Assembly (NCBI GenBank): GCA_951217055.1
Contig: OX578276.1
Coordinates: forward strand, 153,583,482-153,647,481
From: Gerris lacustris
Lineage: Eukaryota > Arthropoda > Insecta > Hemiptera > Gerridae
Reading direction: 5' to 3'
Length of the DNA: 64,000 nt
Position numbers and translations under genes: made by a program
The notes under the pieces: generated by a model
The model's input: the letters and a program-made list of their open reading frames with translations, nothing else
Told to the model about the DNA's origin: nothing
Databases searched by the model: none
In this document: positions 43,998 to 56,460 of the stretch, piece by piece
Layout: every line of letters starts with the position of its first letter
Numbering within the stretch: position 1 is the stretch's first letter

Positions 43998-45045
43998 AGG
44001 TCAAGTGAGTGCTAGTCAGCACACAGCGAGGGTCCGTAGGCAACACTGTATTGTTTAAGTAGTACGCTATTGATGTAGCTTTTTAAAATGCTAAAAAGCT
44101 TACTTTGAACTATCCTATGGGACTGATATTCTCAAAACACATAAACAAACCTCTGATAAAGTATTTTTTGCCAGTGAACCGGACTATAAACATATAAATA
44201 CATCCAAAAGAGCATAATTATATATAAAAAAAAAAAAAACCGTATTTTGTCAATAAAAAAACAATTTTTTTTAATGGGGCCCCTACTAGATATCACAAAT
44301 CTGTACTATCGATTGATATAATGACGCCACATTTCGATATATTGATCAATTTTACACTTTTTAACAAAAAAAATGTTTGTTTTTTTGTTGTGTTTCAATT
44401 CAATTTTTTTTTGCATCTGACCTACTTTGACTAAAAATAACTACTACGATAAAGGGATATTTAGTCTAATGTGCATTGGGACAAAGGAATATCACACTTT
44501 TATATACAAAAGTGTGATATACCTTTGTCCCAATGTAAATTAGACTAAACATCTCTTTTTCTTAATAGTACCTTAATTTTTTTGCCCTAGAATTTTCAAT
44601 TACCGCTCCGCACCGCTTTGCGGTGCTCCGCTCATTTTCTAAAGAAAAACAACCCTCCTGCATATAGACCAGGTAGAGGTCCAAATCGAAGTAAAGTACA
44701 AAAGAGTGAAAAGAGTTTAATGGACAAGATATATCGATATACATATAAAGTCCTGAAAGTGGTCGATAGTGAGATAACGTCTTATCAGAAGGGGCTCCAT
44801 ATACTGTAGTTCAGCCAAAAAATTAACCCTTAAATTTGTTTACCCTTATTTTTGTTTAAAATATTTTTTTTAGTTTGCTACATTTTTAAAATGTGTGGGT
44901 AGGTACTATACACATGTATGCCAAATTTAAACGTGATTGGACAAAAGGTGTAGCCGTGTGAGCAAGCGATAGACGGACGGACAGACCGACACACGCAAAA
45001 AATATAAGGGTCCTTAATTTTGCCTACTGACCCTAAAAAGACAAA
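43998..45045 (+). mobile_element. non-autonomous TIR element, family A copy 2
   Basis: Same ends as copy 1 (AGGGTCCGTAGGC at about 44030, GCCTACTGACCCT at about 45022) and shared blocks (GTGCTAGTCAGCACACAGCG; GCTTACTTTGAACTAT; ATGCCAAATTT; GACGGACGGACAGACCGACA). It contains a palindromic insertion at 44458-44548 and a CG-rich inverted patch at 44602-44632 (CCGCTCCGCACCGCTTTGCG..). Confidence 0.65.
44458..44548. repeat. compact palindrome (MITE-like)
   Basis: TTTAGTCTAATGTGCATTGG and GACAAAGGAATATCACACTT are followed, after a 6-8 base loop, by their reverse complements ending in AATTAGACTAAAC. Related words occur at 32610-32790. Confidence 0.8.
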
Positions 45046-45057
45046 TAATCATATACT

Positions 45058-45210
45058 ATACTGGAAATATAGAGGCCCGTGGTTCAAATCCCGGCGCTGG
45101 AGTGTATTTTTCACTGTCTGTTTCCCGTAGTTAATAATAATTATAATTTGATTTAAATTAAAATTTAACTTTCCGTAGTATGAAACTACCAAAAACTTAA
45201 AAATTGAATC
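45058..45210 (+). repeat. tRNA-derived SINE-like copy, 5'-truncated
   Basis: B box GGTTCAAATCC, then a CTGTCTGTTTCCCGTAG tail and ..ACTACCAAAAACTTAAAAAT end as in the copies at 1322, 1681 and 34870. Confidence 0.65.
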
Positions 45211-45908
45211 ATCCATTCATGAAATTTGAATTATGATTATCTCTTAATAGTAAAATTGAATAGCGTAAAATCTCGTGTTTAATACGCGAAACCTGTTATT
45301 TTCTTCTAAAATAGGAGTGCGTATAATATATGAGTGAAAACAAATATATATTGATTTTTACAACTTCATTAAAAGTAGATAATTATAAAATAACTAAAAT
45401 AGTACCTACTTGCCACACTGCATGACTGCATGTGTGAAAATATGAACGTAAATGTGTCTTTTAACATTTTAACAAAAGAAATGAATCTTCACACCTGATT
45501 CTTTTAAGTAATCAAATGAAGCCGGTTAAATAATTATTGTGTGTTTATTCTAATAATCTTATTTACGGTGAATTATAAAATCTTTTTTACTTTTCCCCAC
45601 CTTCTCCCAAGTTTTTACCTTCGGGGGAAAAATATTGTTTTCACCCAAAACAAATTCGAAAACTATAACTGGACAAAGAAATGATGGAATATGAGTAAGT
45701 TTAGAACACGTAGTAAAAAACAGATTTTCTTGTTTTCTATTTGATGTATTATGAAACAGGCCAACATATTAAACCTTTACAAATTCGTTTAAATTCAATA
45801 TAATTTTATAATAGTTAAACAATAAATTTATAAACCAAATAAATATATTTTATGTAGTTATATCTTTCCTTTAATTATTTGTCTAGACAAATAAAAATAA
45901 TATAGAAC

Positions 45909-45999
<91 letters not shown>

Positions 46000-46056
46000 T
46001 ATATATATAAAAAATTATAAGTGTCTTAAGTGTAAATATATGGAAAAAAATACTTT

Positions 46057-46149
<93 letters not shown>

Positions 46150-46504
46150 GTATGTATGTATATTAATAAGAAAAAGAAATAATGTATTTGTATGTTATTG
46201 CTGTGATGTTCAATGTATAACTTTTACCATAAAAAGGATGAAATCCTACAAAAAAAAATGTTTCTTTTATTTATTTTTAGTCCCATATTATTATTAAACA
46301 TAACAAAATAAATAAAACAAAAGAAAATATTCCAAAAGAGAAAATAAAGAAAGATAAAGATGTGTTTTTTTACATAAACAAAGAAAATTGTTTGTACTTT
46401 GTGTTATTTTTTACACCTCCCCCCTCCACCACTTCACCCCCTTTTACATTTTTTGTTAGAGGTATTTACACATTTTCAAGACATATTGAGGTGAAAAAGG
46501 TATA
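45211..46504. repeat. AT-rich region with two (AT)n runs
   Basis: (AT)n at 45911-45992 and 46069-46145 (the latter preceded by (CA)n and followed by TATG units). Nothing else recognised. Confidence 0.75.
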
Positions 46505-46507
46505 AGG

Positions 46508-46720
46508 GTGACTTCGTTATTTGTGGGTCGATTAAGGGTAATTTGTTTAAGAAATTCAACCAAGGTGAATCATTAATTTTGGCTATATTTCACCCCTCTC
46601 CGGGGTATAGTCATGCCTAAAATCATCGAAAAAACTTCATTAATTTGTTCTTAATTATCTAGGTACATAAACTCAACAAAACTATAAAAAATATTACATA
46701 ACTATAGGTAAGAATCACGG
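46508..46720 (+). repeat. TIR MITE family D, left-end fragment
   Basis: CTTCGTTATTTGTGGGTCGA and a TATATTTCACCCCTCTCCGG box match the left half of 32908-33298. The right end is replaced by the long-TIR element that follows. Confidence 0.6.
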
Positions 46721-46732
46721 AAAAATTCCCAC

Positions 46733-47585
46733 GGAAAAAAAGCCCATGGAAAAAATTCCCACGGAAGAAAAGACCAAAATAATTAAACTTTAATCGTTAA
46801 TGGTAGTTTTTAAATATAATTAGTTAATTTTTAACGCTGACAAATTTTAATTTATTTTTAAATAGAATAGCCATTAGGGGTGTTGTATTTTTGCAGTTAT
46901 ATTAGTATAAAAGTAACGGTACCTGGGGCCACTGGACTTAAGATGCATCTTCTTTTTGTGAAAATTTTGCGTTTAATAATTGTAAATTAATTTTTGTATT
47001 AATTTTGTACTTTAATTGTAAATAATATATGTAAGGCGGGATAAATGTAACTCTTTGTTGACAAAAAATTAATAAATATAATAATTTTTGTTCCTATTGT
47101 GAGTAGCTGATATAGATATTTATTCACAGTAAGACAGTAAATGATTTCTTAAACATCTTACATCGCCATCGCCAGATTTTACTTCAGCTAGTTTCATTAT
47201 TACACATTATCATTTTGGTATATCATATATTTTAGATAAAAACCAAGGCAAGTAAAATGTAAATATGTTGAAACAGTTAACACATAATATTGTGTAGTGT
47301 ATAATGTAACATATTGTAGGGATTCATTCATAGTGATAAAGTGATACCTGGTAAAATCCCTACCATTCTAAAGAAGATGCATCTTAAGTCCAGTAGCCCC
47401 AGGTATCGTTACTTTTGAAGTTATATAACTGAAAAAATACAATACCCCTAATGGATTGTATTTAAAAATAGGTTAAAATTTGTTAGCGTTAACAATTAAC
47501 TAATTATATTTAAAAACTACCATTAAAGATTAAAGTTTAATTATTTTGTACTTTTCTTCCGTGGGCATTTTGTCCGTAAAAACCG
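46733..47585. mobile_element. long-TIR element, ~850 bp, arms ~205 bp
   Basis: 46760-46966 and 47372-47578 are reverse complements (CACGGAAGAAAAG, GGTAGTTTTTAAATATAATT, TACCTGGGGCCACTGG, ACTTAAGATGCATCTT). The loop of about 400 bp has no frame. Tandem CCCACGGAAAAAA words mark the left outer end. Confidence 0.8.
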
Positions 47586-47670
47586 GCCATTGCAAGAGAT
47601 CCGATGCCCACTTAAAAAAACCCAGCCAAACTATAAAAAATCACAGGGAAGTACTTGCGTCCAAGTACTT

Positions 47671-48537
47671 TTTAGGGTTTTGTAGATGAGTAAGCATACC
47701 CGTTATGTAATTATGATATTTTTGTCTTCGATCTCAAGGGTCCCGGGTTCGATTCCCCGGGGGGTCACAATGTTTTTTATCAGTAATAAAGACAAGATAA
47801 ATTTCATTTTTCAGGAAATTTGCATCGCCCCACCATAAGGTATAACCATGAATTATTTCGAATTTTTAGGACCAGCCGTTATATAGTGGTTGGGGGGGGG
47901 AATGTTTTTTGGGAATATTTTGATTTATTTAACCAATAAGAAATGTAAAATTTAAAAAAACATATATATATTTGTGTCCTACTCTTCAGCAGCTTTCATT
48001 TGATACCCAACTCAAAATTTTCAAAAAATAAAATTTTGGGCGCACTTCACTTTTTCGCGCCCAAATTGGCAATTTTTGAAAATTTAGGATGAACTCCCGG
48101 AATTTTCATCGCGCCACAATAAGGTATTAGCATGAATTATTTCGAAATTTTAGCACCAGCCGATCTATAGTGGTTGGGGGGGGGGAATTTTTTTGGGGTA
48201 TATTTTGATTTTTTTACTAATAAGGAATGCAAAATTTAAAAAAGCATATGTATATTTGTGTCTTACTCTTCAGCAGCTTTCATTTGATACCTCACTCAAA
48301 AATTAAAAAAAATTAAAATTTTTGACTTTATCAAATTTTTTTGAATTGCGCATGCGCATATCAAATTTTGAACTTCTGTATAATTTTCCTGTGGTTGGGT
48401 CAAAAAGTTGCACCAGTGTTTCAAATTTCAGCACATTCGCTTAAACGGTTCGGGCCCTATGAACCAAAGAGCGACGGACAGACGGACACATCACCCTCGG
48501 CATAAGGGTTTTGAGAAGTATCTACAAAACCCTAAAA
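47671..48537. mobile_element. TIR element with B box and internal 200 bp duplication
   Basis: AGGGTTTTGTAGAT and ATCTACAAAACCCT form the ends. A tRNA-like B box (GGGTTCGATTCCCCGG, about 47746-47761) lies 75 bp in. 47815-48020 and 48115-48320 are direct copies of one block (CATAAGGTAT, CATGAATTATTTCGAA, ACCAGCCG, CTTCAGCAGCTTTCATTTGA). The reversed CTGTC/AAATTT module is at 48425-48490. No transposase. Confidence 0.7.
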
Positions 48538-50241
48538 AAAGCGTCCATTTCAAGCTGTATAGGAGCTTCGCTTAAGACGAGGGGTAATCCTATGGCGGCT
48601 TCAACGCACCTGTATATTTTATATTTATTTTTGTTTTGATACAGAGTTTGGTTCAAGAGTTATAATAAAGAATTCATTGATTTTCTTTCCGAGCTAACGT
48701 TGTCTGCTACGAGCCTTTAATTAAATTATTAAAATAGAAACAGGACACATAAAACTAGTGTTTACACGAGGTACGTGTAGACGCACAACGAAGAAACAAC
48801 CACAGATGGTTTGTTTTTGTTTACCCTAATGCCCTTGTGTTTCCCCCTCTTTCAGATATTTTATCTTATACGTGGCAAAAGGGGAGGGGGGCCTGAGACT
48901 CAGTGCTGGACTAGACGAGTGTTGGACTACAGACTCAAATGAAGTTGATTTTTATGCCGCTAGGACACAACTTGTGATGCCATTCACTTACATTCCTTTG
49001 CCATCAACACGGCATGTGTTATTATTCATTTCATCCCTTAACACAATTTCAACAAAAAATTATTTGCATATGAGTCTGCAAGACAGTGAGATATTTTCAT
49101 GTACTTAACGCTTTTTGGTGTCATTTTTTAGTAACACTTTTTGAGTTCATGTGCCAAAGTACAGACATGAAAATTTCAAAAAATTTGAGTGTGCAGATTT
49201 TTGCGTTTGAATATTAGGAATTAAATCGAACATATGTTGTCCACGAAGAAAGAAAGTACTTTTCTTCTTCTCAAGTTTATTAAGAAGTCATCTTTTAGCT
49301 TCTTCACCCACATTTTTATAATATGTAAATACAAAAAATTATAGTATAAAAAAAATAAAAAATATTAAAGTAAAAAATAAATGTTATGTATGTTAGTTTA
49401 TTAGGAATAAAATTCTAAGGGTTATGGCGTTTGTCCGGTTCAAATCGGAGCAGTAGAACAGAAGTTGTAGTTGAGGGGGGTTGGCGCCGCTGGGGCGCGC
49501 AAGCGACTGCTGGAACGGTAGCGAGAAGCGAAGAACGGAATTCGGGGCATAGAGCCAGCCATCACGCAAGGTGACGTTGTAGCCCCTATGATGGCGAGCC
49601 CGCGGGAGGAAGGCTCTGTCTACAACCTTCTAGACTAGACAATACTATGCTACTACGAACTATCTCTTGCAACTGCCTACCTTTCTGAAGCAGTGTAACG
49701 CTTTTTGGTGCCTTTTTTTGGTAACGCTTTTCGAGTTTATGTAGCCAAGACATGAAAATGTCAAAAATTGCTTGGATCATCTCCTAAATTTAACATTGAT
49801 TGTCTGGGAGCACAAATCAAATGTTTATGCTGACAGTTATTTGAAATCATTAGTGTTCGTGTTACCTAGACTTGGATACTTCAATTTTTGGAGTGTTGCT
49901 AGTAGTTTCGTCATAAGACTTACATTCATTTACAACTTTAGTTCAAGAACCTTTTCTTGATTTTGGACTGTTATTGTTTCACAGATTGGCATTTAAAATC
50001 TTGTGATGTAGTGTTATCGAAGTGTTAAACAACTCAAAGCGCCACATCTTATAAAATGGTGCAAATTAAAGACCATTTTTATCACTGTAAGGTCAGATTT
50101 GAATTTCATAAGTTATTAGTGGAAACTAGGTTTGGTGATGAAAATATCTTAATTGGTGATCTATCACTTGATTTAAAGTGTAAAATAAAATAATTAGGTC
50201 ACCTAAAACAACTAAATAAATAGATAAATAAAATAATTAGG
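48538..50241. other. intergenic, GC-rich patch between direct repeats
   Basis: 49106-49180 and 49697-49770 are imperfect direct repeats (TAACGCTTTTTGGTG, GAGTT.ATGT..CCAA, AGACATGAAAAT.TCAAAAA). Between them, 49460-49640 is strikingly rich in G, C and CpG (GGCGCCGCTGGGGCGCGCAA) for this window. No coding frame with family resemblance; could be a promoter fragment, an RNA gene or a foreign piece. Confidence 0.4.
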
Positions 50242-50249
50242 GCCTTAGG

Positions 50250-51426
50250 CACCGGCGCCGACTCCTAAGGGCCCAAGGGGCTCGAGCCCCCCCAATGTTG
50301 AGTATAGGGGGGCTAAGCACACAAAAATTGGATAATAAATATTACAAAATAATTAGTAAGCTTTAGAGTGACCTCGAATAGAGACTACTAAATATCCTTT
50401 ATTATTAAAACAGCAAATTACGGAACGTCCATGGATGTATTTTCTACTAGGCCTACATAATATTTAGCTTTTACTATTTAGAGGTCTTTTAATTCTCCAA
50501 AATAGATACTAAAAAAAAAAATAAAGTATTCAAACAATAAATATTTCTACAATGGAGGATGGTTACATTAACTAAGCGAAACTGAAATACACATTAAACA
50601 GCTTCATTATGGCTTTCAGCATCAATGGCCAGAGCTCCATCGAGAGGGGGTGACAGGAAAGGCAATATTTATTATTGAAATATTAAAAAGTAATATTCGT
50701 AATAATATTAATTATAATTAAAAATAATGTTAGACAATTTTGAATAAGTAAGCCCGGGATTGGTGATCAAGTTTATTTTTTCTGGCAAGCAAAGTGATGG
50801 CATAGTAGTAGCAGTAAGAAAGTGAAGTTCTTGGCCGCCCGCCTACATTCCAAAATTTAGGGGGGGGACTATTTTTCTGTCTCATTCTTTGATTATCATT
50901 GTTAGCTTGTAATATTCTTCATTATTAAAGAATTAATGGCATATTTTGTGTGCATACGAACAATATACCCTTAATTGGTATAGAGACTACCTGATGATAC
51001 AGATTAGGTAGTTGATGGTGTGTATTTTTTATTTTTGGAAAAATGTATGGCCGGATTCGGTTTTTGGAATGTATAAAATTAAAAAGTATCCAAAAAAAAT
51101 TCAATTCTGACCAATGCATAGACAAAACATTAATTTGATATATTTAGATAACATTATGTGTATAACAACGTTTAAGTGATTACCAACGTTAAGTAAATTT
51201 TCCTCTGTTATGGGCAAAAATATTTTAATGCATAGAAAAGTTTGGTTTTTTAGTTGAAAAGAAAAATACACGTTTTATTGGTATGAAATTTTCTTTAACA
51301 CAGTTTTTGCCACCTAGTTTTTCAAAATTTTCTGGGGGAGGACCCCCGGAAACCCCTTTCATGAGGAATATTCCCTACTCCTTCGTGCCCCCCCCCCCCA
51401 ATAATTTTTAAAAGTCGGCGCCCATG
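50250..51426. mobile_element. hAT-like non-autonomous element, 1177 bp, TSD GCCTTAGG
   Basis: The ends CACCGGCGCCGACT and AGTCGGCGCCCATG are inverted with two mismatches. GCCTTAGG lies at 50242-50249 and 51427-51434. C/G-rich subterminal runs (GAGCCCCCCC, CCCCCCCCCCAAT) resemble the element at 20695-23377. No transposase frame. Confidence 0.87.
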
Positions 51427-51593
51427 GCCTTAGGACTCAGCCATCAATTTGCAATATTGTCAATATAAAATGGACCACCCTAGTCCCTAGTGTACATACA
51501 AAAACAACCCATGAAGAATAAAGCTCTCACACTATGAATTCCTCTTTTAAGTTTTTTTTTTTTTTTTTTTTTCAAAGTTTTTGTTTTTCCCTT

Positions 51594-52735
51594 TCAGGCG
51601 GTTGTACGGATTTGCTGAATGCCAAGGAGATTTGCTAGTTCTCGGAAAAGCTGGGATTCGAATTGCCTGCCTTGATCGTGAGTTAACCGTGCAGGAACAC
51701 CAAAGCGTGAAACCCAGCCGTCCACAAGAGTCTTTGTGACGGTTTCGGCTGATATAATATCTTTGATGGGCCAAGCTTCTGGCCAGCGTGTGTACCTGTC
51801 GATAAAGGTGAGGCAGTAAGTGAAGCCTTCTGAAGGTGGAAGGGGGCCAATGAGGTCAATATTGATATGGGCGAACCTCTCCTTTGGAATGGTGAACGTT
51901 GAAAGAGGACTGACGGTATGACGTGAAACTTTAGATCGTTGACAGACGAGACAAGCACGAGCCCAAGAGGTGGCCTCTCGACGCATGGTTGGCCAGAAAT
52001 ATCGATGGCGTAAGGATTGAACAGTGGCTTTTATACTTTCATGACCCTGATCATGTACTGTATTAAAAACCTGACGTCTGAATGCCTTTGGCACGAAAGG
52101 CCGGAAAATTGAAGTAGACGTTTCGCAGAAGAGTGGTTGAGAACATCCCGCAGGGATACATCTATGAAACTTGATAGGGTCAGCTTGCACAAACTCCTGA
52201 ACGTCTTGATCTGTTTCCTGAGCCTTCGCCATTGCATCAAAGTCTATCGTGGAAGGAATAACGATTTCTTGGATACGTGATAGTGCATCTGCCACGTGAT
52301 TACTTATACCGGGTAGATAATGTATATCGGTGCTGAATTGTGAAATAAAATTTAATTGGCGACACTGCCGTGGCGATGCTTTCTCTGGATTTTGCTTAAA
52401 CGCGAAGGTTAAGGGCTTATGGTCCGTGTAAATACAGAACTCTCTACCCTCCAGAAAAAAACGGAAATGTTTGATAGTCGAAAATACTGCCAGCAACTCT
52501 CTATCATACTCACTGTATTTCACCTGAGCAGGAGAAAGTTTCTTTGAAAAGAACCCGAGGGGTTGCTGAAGGCCGTTTATAAGTTGTAGGATCGCTCCTA
52601 CGATAGCTATGTTGGATGCATCTGCAGTAATGGAAAGTGGAGCATTTGGAGAAGGGTGCGACAACAGAGTTGCTATTGCGAGAGCTTCTTTTAAAGACGT
52701 GAAAACGTGTGTTATTTCCTTGGTCTATATTAAAG
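51594..52735 (-). pseudogene. gypsy RNase H and integrase, truncated
   Basis: Begins with KKPLI, a stop, then [20 protein letters not shown]. It continues through [16 protein letters not shown] (RNase H, catalytic Asp), YTDHKPLTF, and DALSRIQE. It then has an H-x-C-C integrase finger ([17 protein letters not shown]) and the integrase core with D in [10 protein letters not shown] and D in [10 protein letters not shown]. The third catalytic acid (Glu) and the C-terminal domain are lost where the element ends at 51594. Cannot integrate. Confidence 0.88.
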
Positions 52736-52749
52736 GTTTCTTATCACGC

Positions 52750-53538
52750 TTAGGCACGTATGACATAGTGTTTTAATCGTTCAAATAGTTGCCGTAAGTG
52801 CTGTAAGTGCAGCTCTAGTGAGTCGGAAGCTATAATGAGGTCGTCTAAGTAGACAAAAACGAAGTTGAGACCACGAACAACCTCATGAATAAAACGTTGA
52901 AAAGTAGCCGCTGAGTTTCGGAGACCGAACGGCATAAATAAGTACTCGTACAGACCAAACGGAGTAGCGATTGCTGTTTTCGGAATGTCCTTAGTTGCGA
53001 CTGGGATCTGATGGTACGCTTTTTCTAAGTCTAGGCTCGAGAATATTTTCTTGCCATAAAGAAAATTATTGCAATCCTGAATGTGTGGAACAGGATATTT
53101 GTCAGGTAGTGTGACGGCATTTAGTTGTCGATAATCTCCACACGGCCGCCATGACCCGTCTTTTTTTGGGACCAGGTGAAGAGGGCTAGACCAAGGACTT
53201 CGAGAAGGCCGTATCAGTCCTTCTTCTAACATTTTATCGAACTCCGCTTTTGCTGTCTTAAATTTCTCTGGAGCTAACCTTCTTACCCTGCTCGAGATTG
53301 GAGGGCCTTCGGTTTCGATATAATGAACGGTGTCGTGTTGAATTGGCTGACGGTAAGAATTAGTTGAACTTGTGATAGATGGAAACTCTTTCAGCAACTT
53401 ACCGCAAGAACTGTTTTGATCTACTGATGATAATTCGAGCGAAGGAAGAGATGTAACTTCACCTGTGGCAGAACGTTGGCGCTGATCTACTATCCGCTTG
53501 TTGCGTAGGTCTAATAAAAATCCATGGTGAATCAACAA
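52750..53538 (-). pseudogene. gypsy reverse transcriptase, palm present, thumb deleted
   Basis: Conserved RT blocks in order: [72 protein letters not shown] and [12 protein letters not shown] (YLDD active site). The frame stops right after [11 protein letters not shown]. The thumb and connection of about 80-90 residues are missing before the RNase H frame begins. Upstream (53539-53649) the same frame holds the end of the protease ([11 protein letters not shown]). Confidence 0.9.
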
Positions 53539-53649
53539 GTCAACGCCAATAATCGGGTGAGAAACGTCCGCTATCGTAAAATTCCACTTAATTTTCCGAG
53601 GTAAGTTGGGACTCAGAATGATTGCTTCCTCACCGTAAGTAGCTATTTT

Positions 53650-56460
53650 ATAGATAGGAAAGGTAGGCTTTTAAATGCTTGTATGGACAGTTATGGATTG
53701 GTCGTCTGTAATGGGCGAACTCAGCACGACTACCCGGCCAATTTCACTTATTTGGCAAGTAATGGTGGTAAAAGTGTAATAGATCTAGTCTGGGTTAATC
53801 ACGGCTCGCTCCATTGTATTGAAACTATGCACGTTGAAACTCTTAGCCACTGCATGGATCATAGAGCTTGTGTCCTCCATTTTGAGATTCTACGGGGTGC
53901 GAAAATCCCTAATTACAAGAACCTGGCTCAGAATAAAAATAGTTTAAATTCGATAAACTTACCCTATATCAAATGGAATAATATTAAAGAGGAGGAATTG
54001 CAAACATATCTTAATAATTCATTTAATTTATATTTTGACAGCTCCAACGTAGACGAACTAAATAACAATTTGATGTCAGCGATAAATAATGCAGCTAGGT
54101 CGGTTGGATTAATTCGCAAGAGCGGCCCCATTAAATCATATCCTAATAAGAAAGGAGCTCCATGGTTTAACGAGTCTTGTAAGGAACTCAAAGACTCTGC
54201 AGAGGCGGCTTTAAAGCTTTGTAAATCCTCGTCGTTTTCTGAACCATTCCTAAAAAATTATGTTGAATTAAGAAAAATATATCGACGACATCTAAATTTC
54301 ACAAAAAGAGAGCATGAAAAGGCAATTGTGGAACAGCTATCGAACGTAAAAAATAGTTCATCATTTTGGAAAATAGTTAACCAGTTAAGATTCCGCAAAC
54401 TCACCGAATGCGCTATATCCCCTGAGTTGTGGCATAATTATATTTCTTCCTTGTATCCAGTAAAATTAACAAATGAAGTGACGTATTTTAGCGTGTCAGA
54501 TCCTGATCTTGATGTTGACATTTCTTTCGAAGAACTTAGTGATTGTCTAGGGAAGTTAAAAATTGGAAAATCGGCAGGTTTTGATGGAGTGCCCAATGAA
54601 ATAATAAAATATCTGCCACCCTCATGGGATCACTACTTACTTAATTTCTTCAATGTAATCCTGAACACCGAGGTGTTTCCCCACGATTGGTCAAAAGTTA
54701 TTGTCACAATGTTGCATAAAAAAGGAGATAAAAAGGACCCGAACAATTACAGACCCATAGCCTTAGCTGATACTTGTCTAAAACTTTTTACATCTATTCT
54801 ATTAAAGAGGCTAGTACAGTGGGCCGAAGCACAAAATAAAATAGCAGAGGAACAGGCGGGTTTTCGCAGCGGGAGATCCTGTATGGATAATCTATTTGTT
54901 TTGTACGCCATTATTAATAACCAGGTATATGTAAAAAAGAAAAAGCTATTTGTCATCTTCATTGATTTTCTCAAAGCCTTCGATTCAGTGGATCACTCGA
55001 TTCTTTGGCAAAAGTTGTACGGTATCGGTGTTAGTGGAAAATTAATACGACTTTTAAAATACTTATACGATTCAGCTTCACTATTTGTGAAACAGGAAGG
55101 TAGTGTATTTAAACAAAGTATTAGTATTACTAAAGGTCTTTTACAGGGTGAATCTCTTTCCCCAATTTTGTTTTGCCTGTTTATTAATGATATTCTACCA
55201 TTTTTGAGATCGAGAGGAATAAGTGGTATAAGATTAAACGGCTCAACAGATTTGTTATCTTTGTTGTTTGCAGATGACATTTTTCTAGTAACAGACACCA
55301 GGAAGGAAGCCCAGAAAATATTAGATGAGCTGTCCAACTATTGCTCTCTAAATGGATTAAAGGTGAACGTAGCTAAAAGTAAAGTAGTCGTCTTTAAAAA
55401 ACCAGGGCTTTGCAAGTTAAACTCGCTACACTACCTTAATGAACAAATAGAATACTCATCCGAATATACTTATTTAGGAGTACCTTTCAGCTCGTCCGGA
55501 AAATTTTTAACAGCTTCGAGATTTTTCGTAAGCAAAGGACTTAAAGCATTAGGAGCAATACAACATATCTTATCGAAGGGGAAATCAAAAGACTGGGATT
55601 CCAAGATAAAACTATTCGAGTCAATAGCAGCTTCAACAACACTGTACGCTTCTGAACTATGGGCTTTGAGGTACATGGAAATCATCGACAAAGTTACAAC
55701 CAATTTTTATAAAAGGTTATATTTTTGGCCTGTAAATACACCTAACTATATTGTTTTTTTAGAGACAGGGTGTGTACCTCTTAAAGTCTGTGTGTTCAAG
55801 GCTGTGCTAAGATGGTGGATGAAACTTCTATCGATGGATCAGCATAGGATCCCAAGGCTTTGCTACGAAAAACTATTTGATCTGCATAATAGAGACTTAA
55901 AGACAGAATCAAATTGGGCTACCCAAGTCTCTGACCTACTTGCCACTTTAGGCTGTCAACACATTTGGAAAGCTCAGGACCCATCAGTTATAAGCAAGGA
56001 ATTTGACAATCTCGTGGAAAAGTATACAAACCACTGCCTATGCCTAAGCATAGATGGAGCGATTCATTCCAAATATTCCCTTGTATATAGACATGTGAGC
56101 ACGTTAGGTCTGGGAGAGAGCTATTTAAAATATTCTTGTAGCTTAATAAAATTAAGATTAGTAAGCCAAGTAAGAGTAGCATGCCATAAGAAAACTATCC
56201 TCTATCATAAAAGGAATAAATACGTTATTGATAGTGGACAAATTTGTTCTTTTTGCCTAAAATGTGAATATGACAATATACACCATTTTTTCTTTTCCTG
56301 TATACTATCCGATCAAATTCGAGCACGCTATATCGATATATATTTTCCAAACAAGAGCTATTGTCTAGAAAGATTGTTAACGATAGAAAACATTGATAAG
56401 TTAAATAACATATTCTTTTATGTAGATAGTTCACTAAAACTCAGATCAGCAACTTCTTAA
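53650..56460 (+). CDS. LINE ORF2 protein, endonuclease end plus reverse transcriptase (936 codons, 5'-truncated)
   Basis: Open from 53650; first Met at 53683. Residues 1-60 hold the end of the apurinic-like endonuclease ([31 protein letters not shown]). RT follows at about 290-590: [79 protein letters not shown] and [10 protein letters not shown] (FADD active site). Near the C-terminus a C-x2-C..H..C knuckle ([19 protein letters not shown]) is typical of LINE ORF2. No RNase H seen. Belongs to the Jockey/I supergroup by motifs; clade not assigned. Could supply RT but lacks most of its endonuclease. Confidence 0.92.
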   Translation: MDRKGRLLNACMDSYGLVVCNGRTQHDYPANFTYLASNGGKSVIDLVWVNHGSLHCIETMHVETLSHCMDHRACVLHFEILRGAKIPNYKNLAQNKNSLNSINLPYIKWNNIKEEELQTYLNNSFNLYFDSSNVDELNNNLMSAINNAARSVGLIRKSGPIKSYPNKKGAPWFNESCKELKDSAEAALKLCKSSSFSEPFLKNYVELRKIYRRHLNFTKREHEKAIVEQLSNVKNSSSFWKIVNQLRFRKLTECAISPELWHNYISSLYPVKLTNEVTYFSVSDPDLDVDISFEELSDCLGKLKIGKSAGFDGVPNEIIKYLPPSWDHYLLNFFNVILNTEVFPHDWSKVIVTMLHKKGDKKDPNNYRPIALADTCLKLFTSILLKRLVQWAEAQNKIAEEQAGFRSGRSCMDNLFVLYAIINNQVYVKKKKLFVIFIDFLKAFDSVDHSILWQKLYGIGVSGKLIRLLKYLYDSASLFVKQEGSVFKQSISITKGLLQGESLSPILFCLFINDILPFLRSRGISGIRLNGSTDLLSLLFADDIFLVTDTRKEAQKILDELSNYCSLNGLKVNVAKSKVVVFKKPGLCKLNSLHYLNEQIEYSSEYTYLGVPFSSSGKFLTASRFFVSKGLKALGAIQHILSKGKSKDWDSKIKLFESIAASTTLYASELWALRYMEIIDKVTTNFYKRLYFWPVNTPNYIVFLETGCVPLKVCVFKAVLRWWMKLLSMDQHRIPRLCYEKLFDLHNRDLKTESNWATQVSDLLATLGCQHIWKAQDPSVISKEFDNLVEKYTNHCLCLSIDGAIHSKYSLVYRHVSTLGLGESYLKYSCSLIKLRLVSQVRVACHKKTILYHKRNKYVIDSGQICSFCLKCEYDNIHHFFFSCILSDQIRARYIDIYFPNKSYCLERLLTIENIDKLNNIFFYVDSSLKLRSATS

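Noticed and set aside
48872..49108. 78-residue open frame
   Set aside because: No recognisable domain, no splice or start context, and composition like its flanks; left as unannotated.
53964..56434. Several minus-strand frames inside the LINE ORF2
   Set aside because: Shadow frames of a long coding sequence on the other strand.
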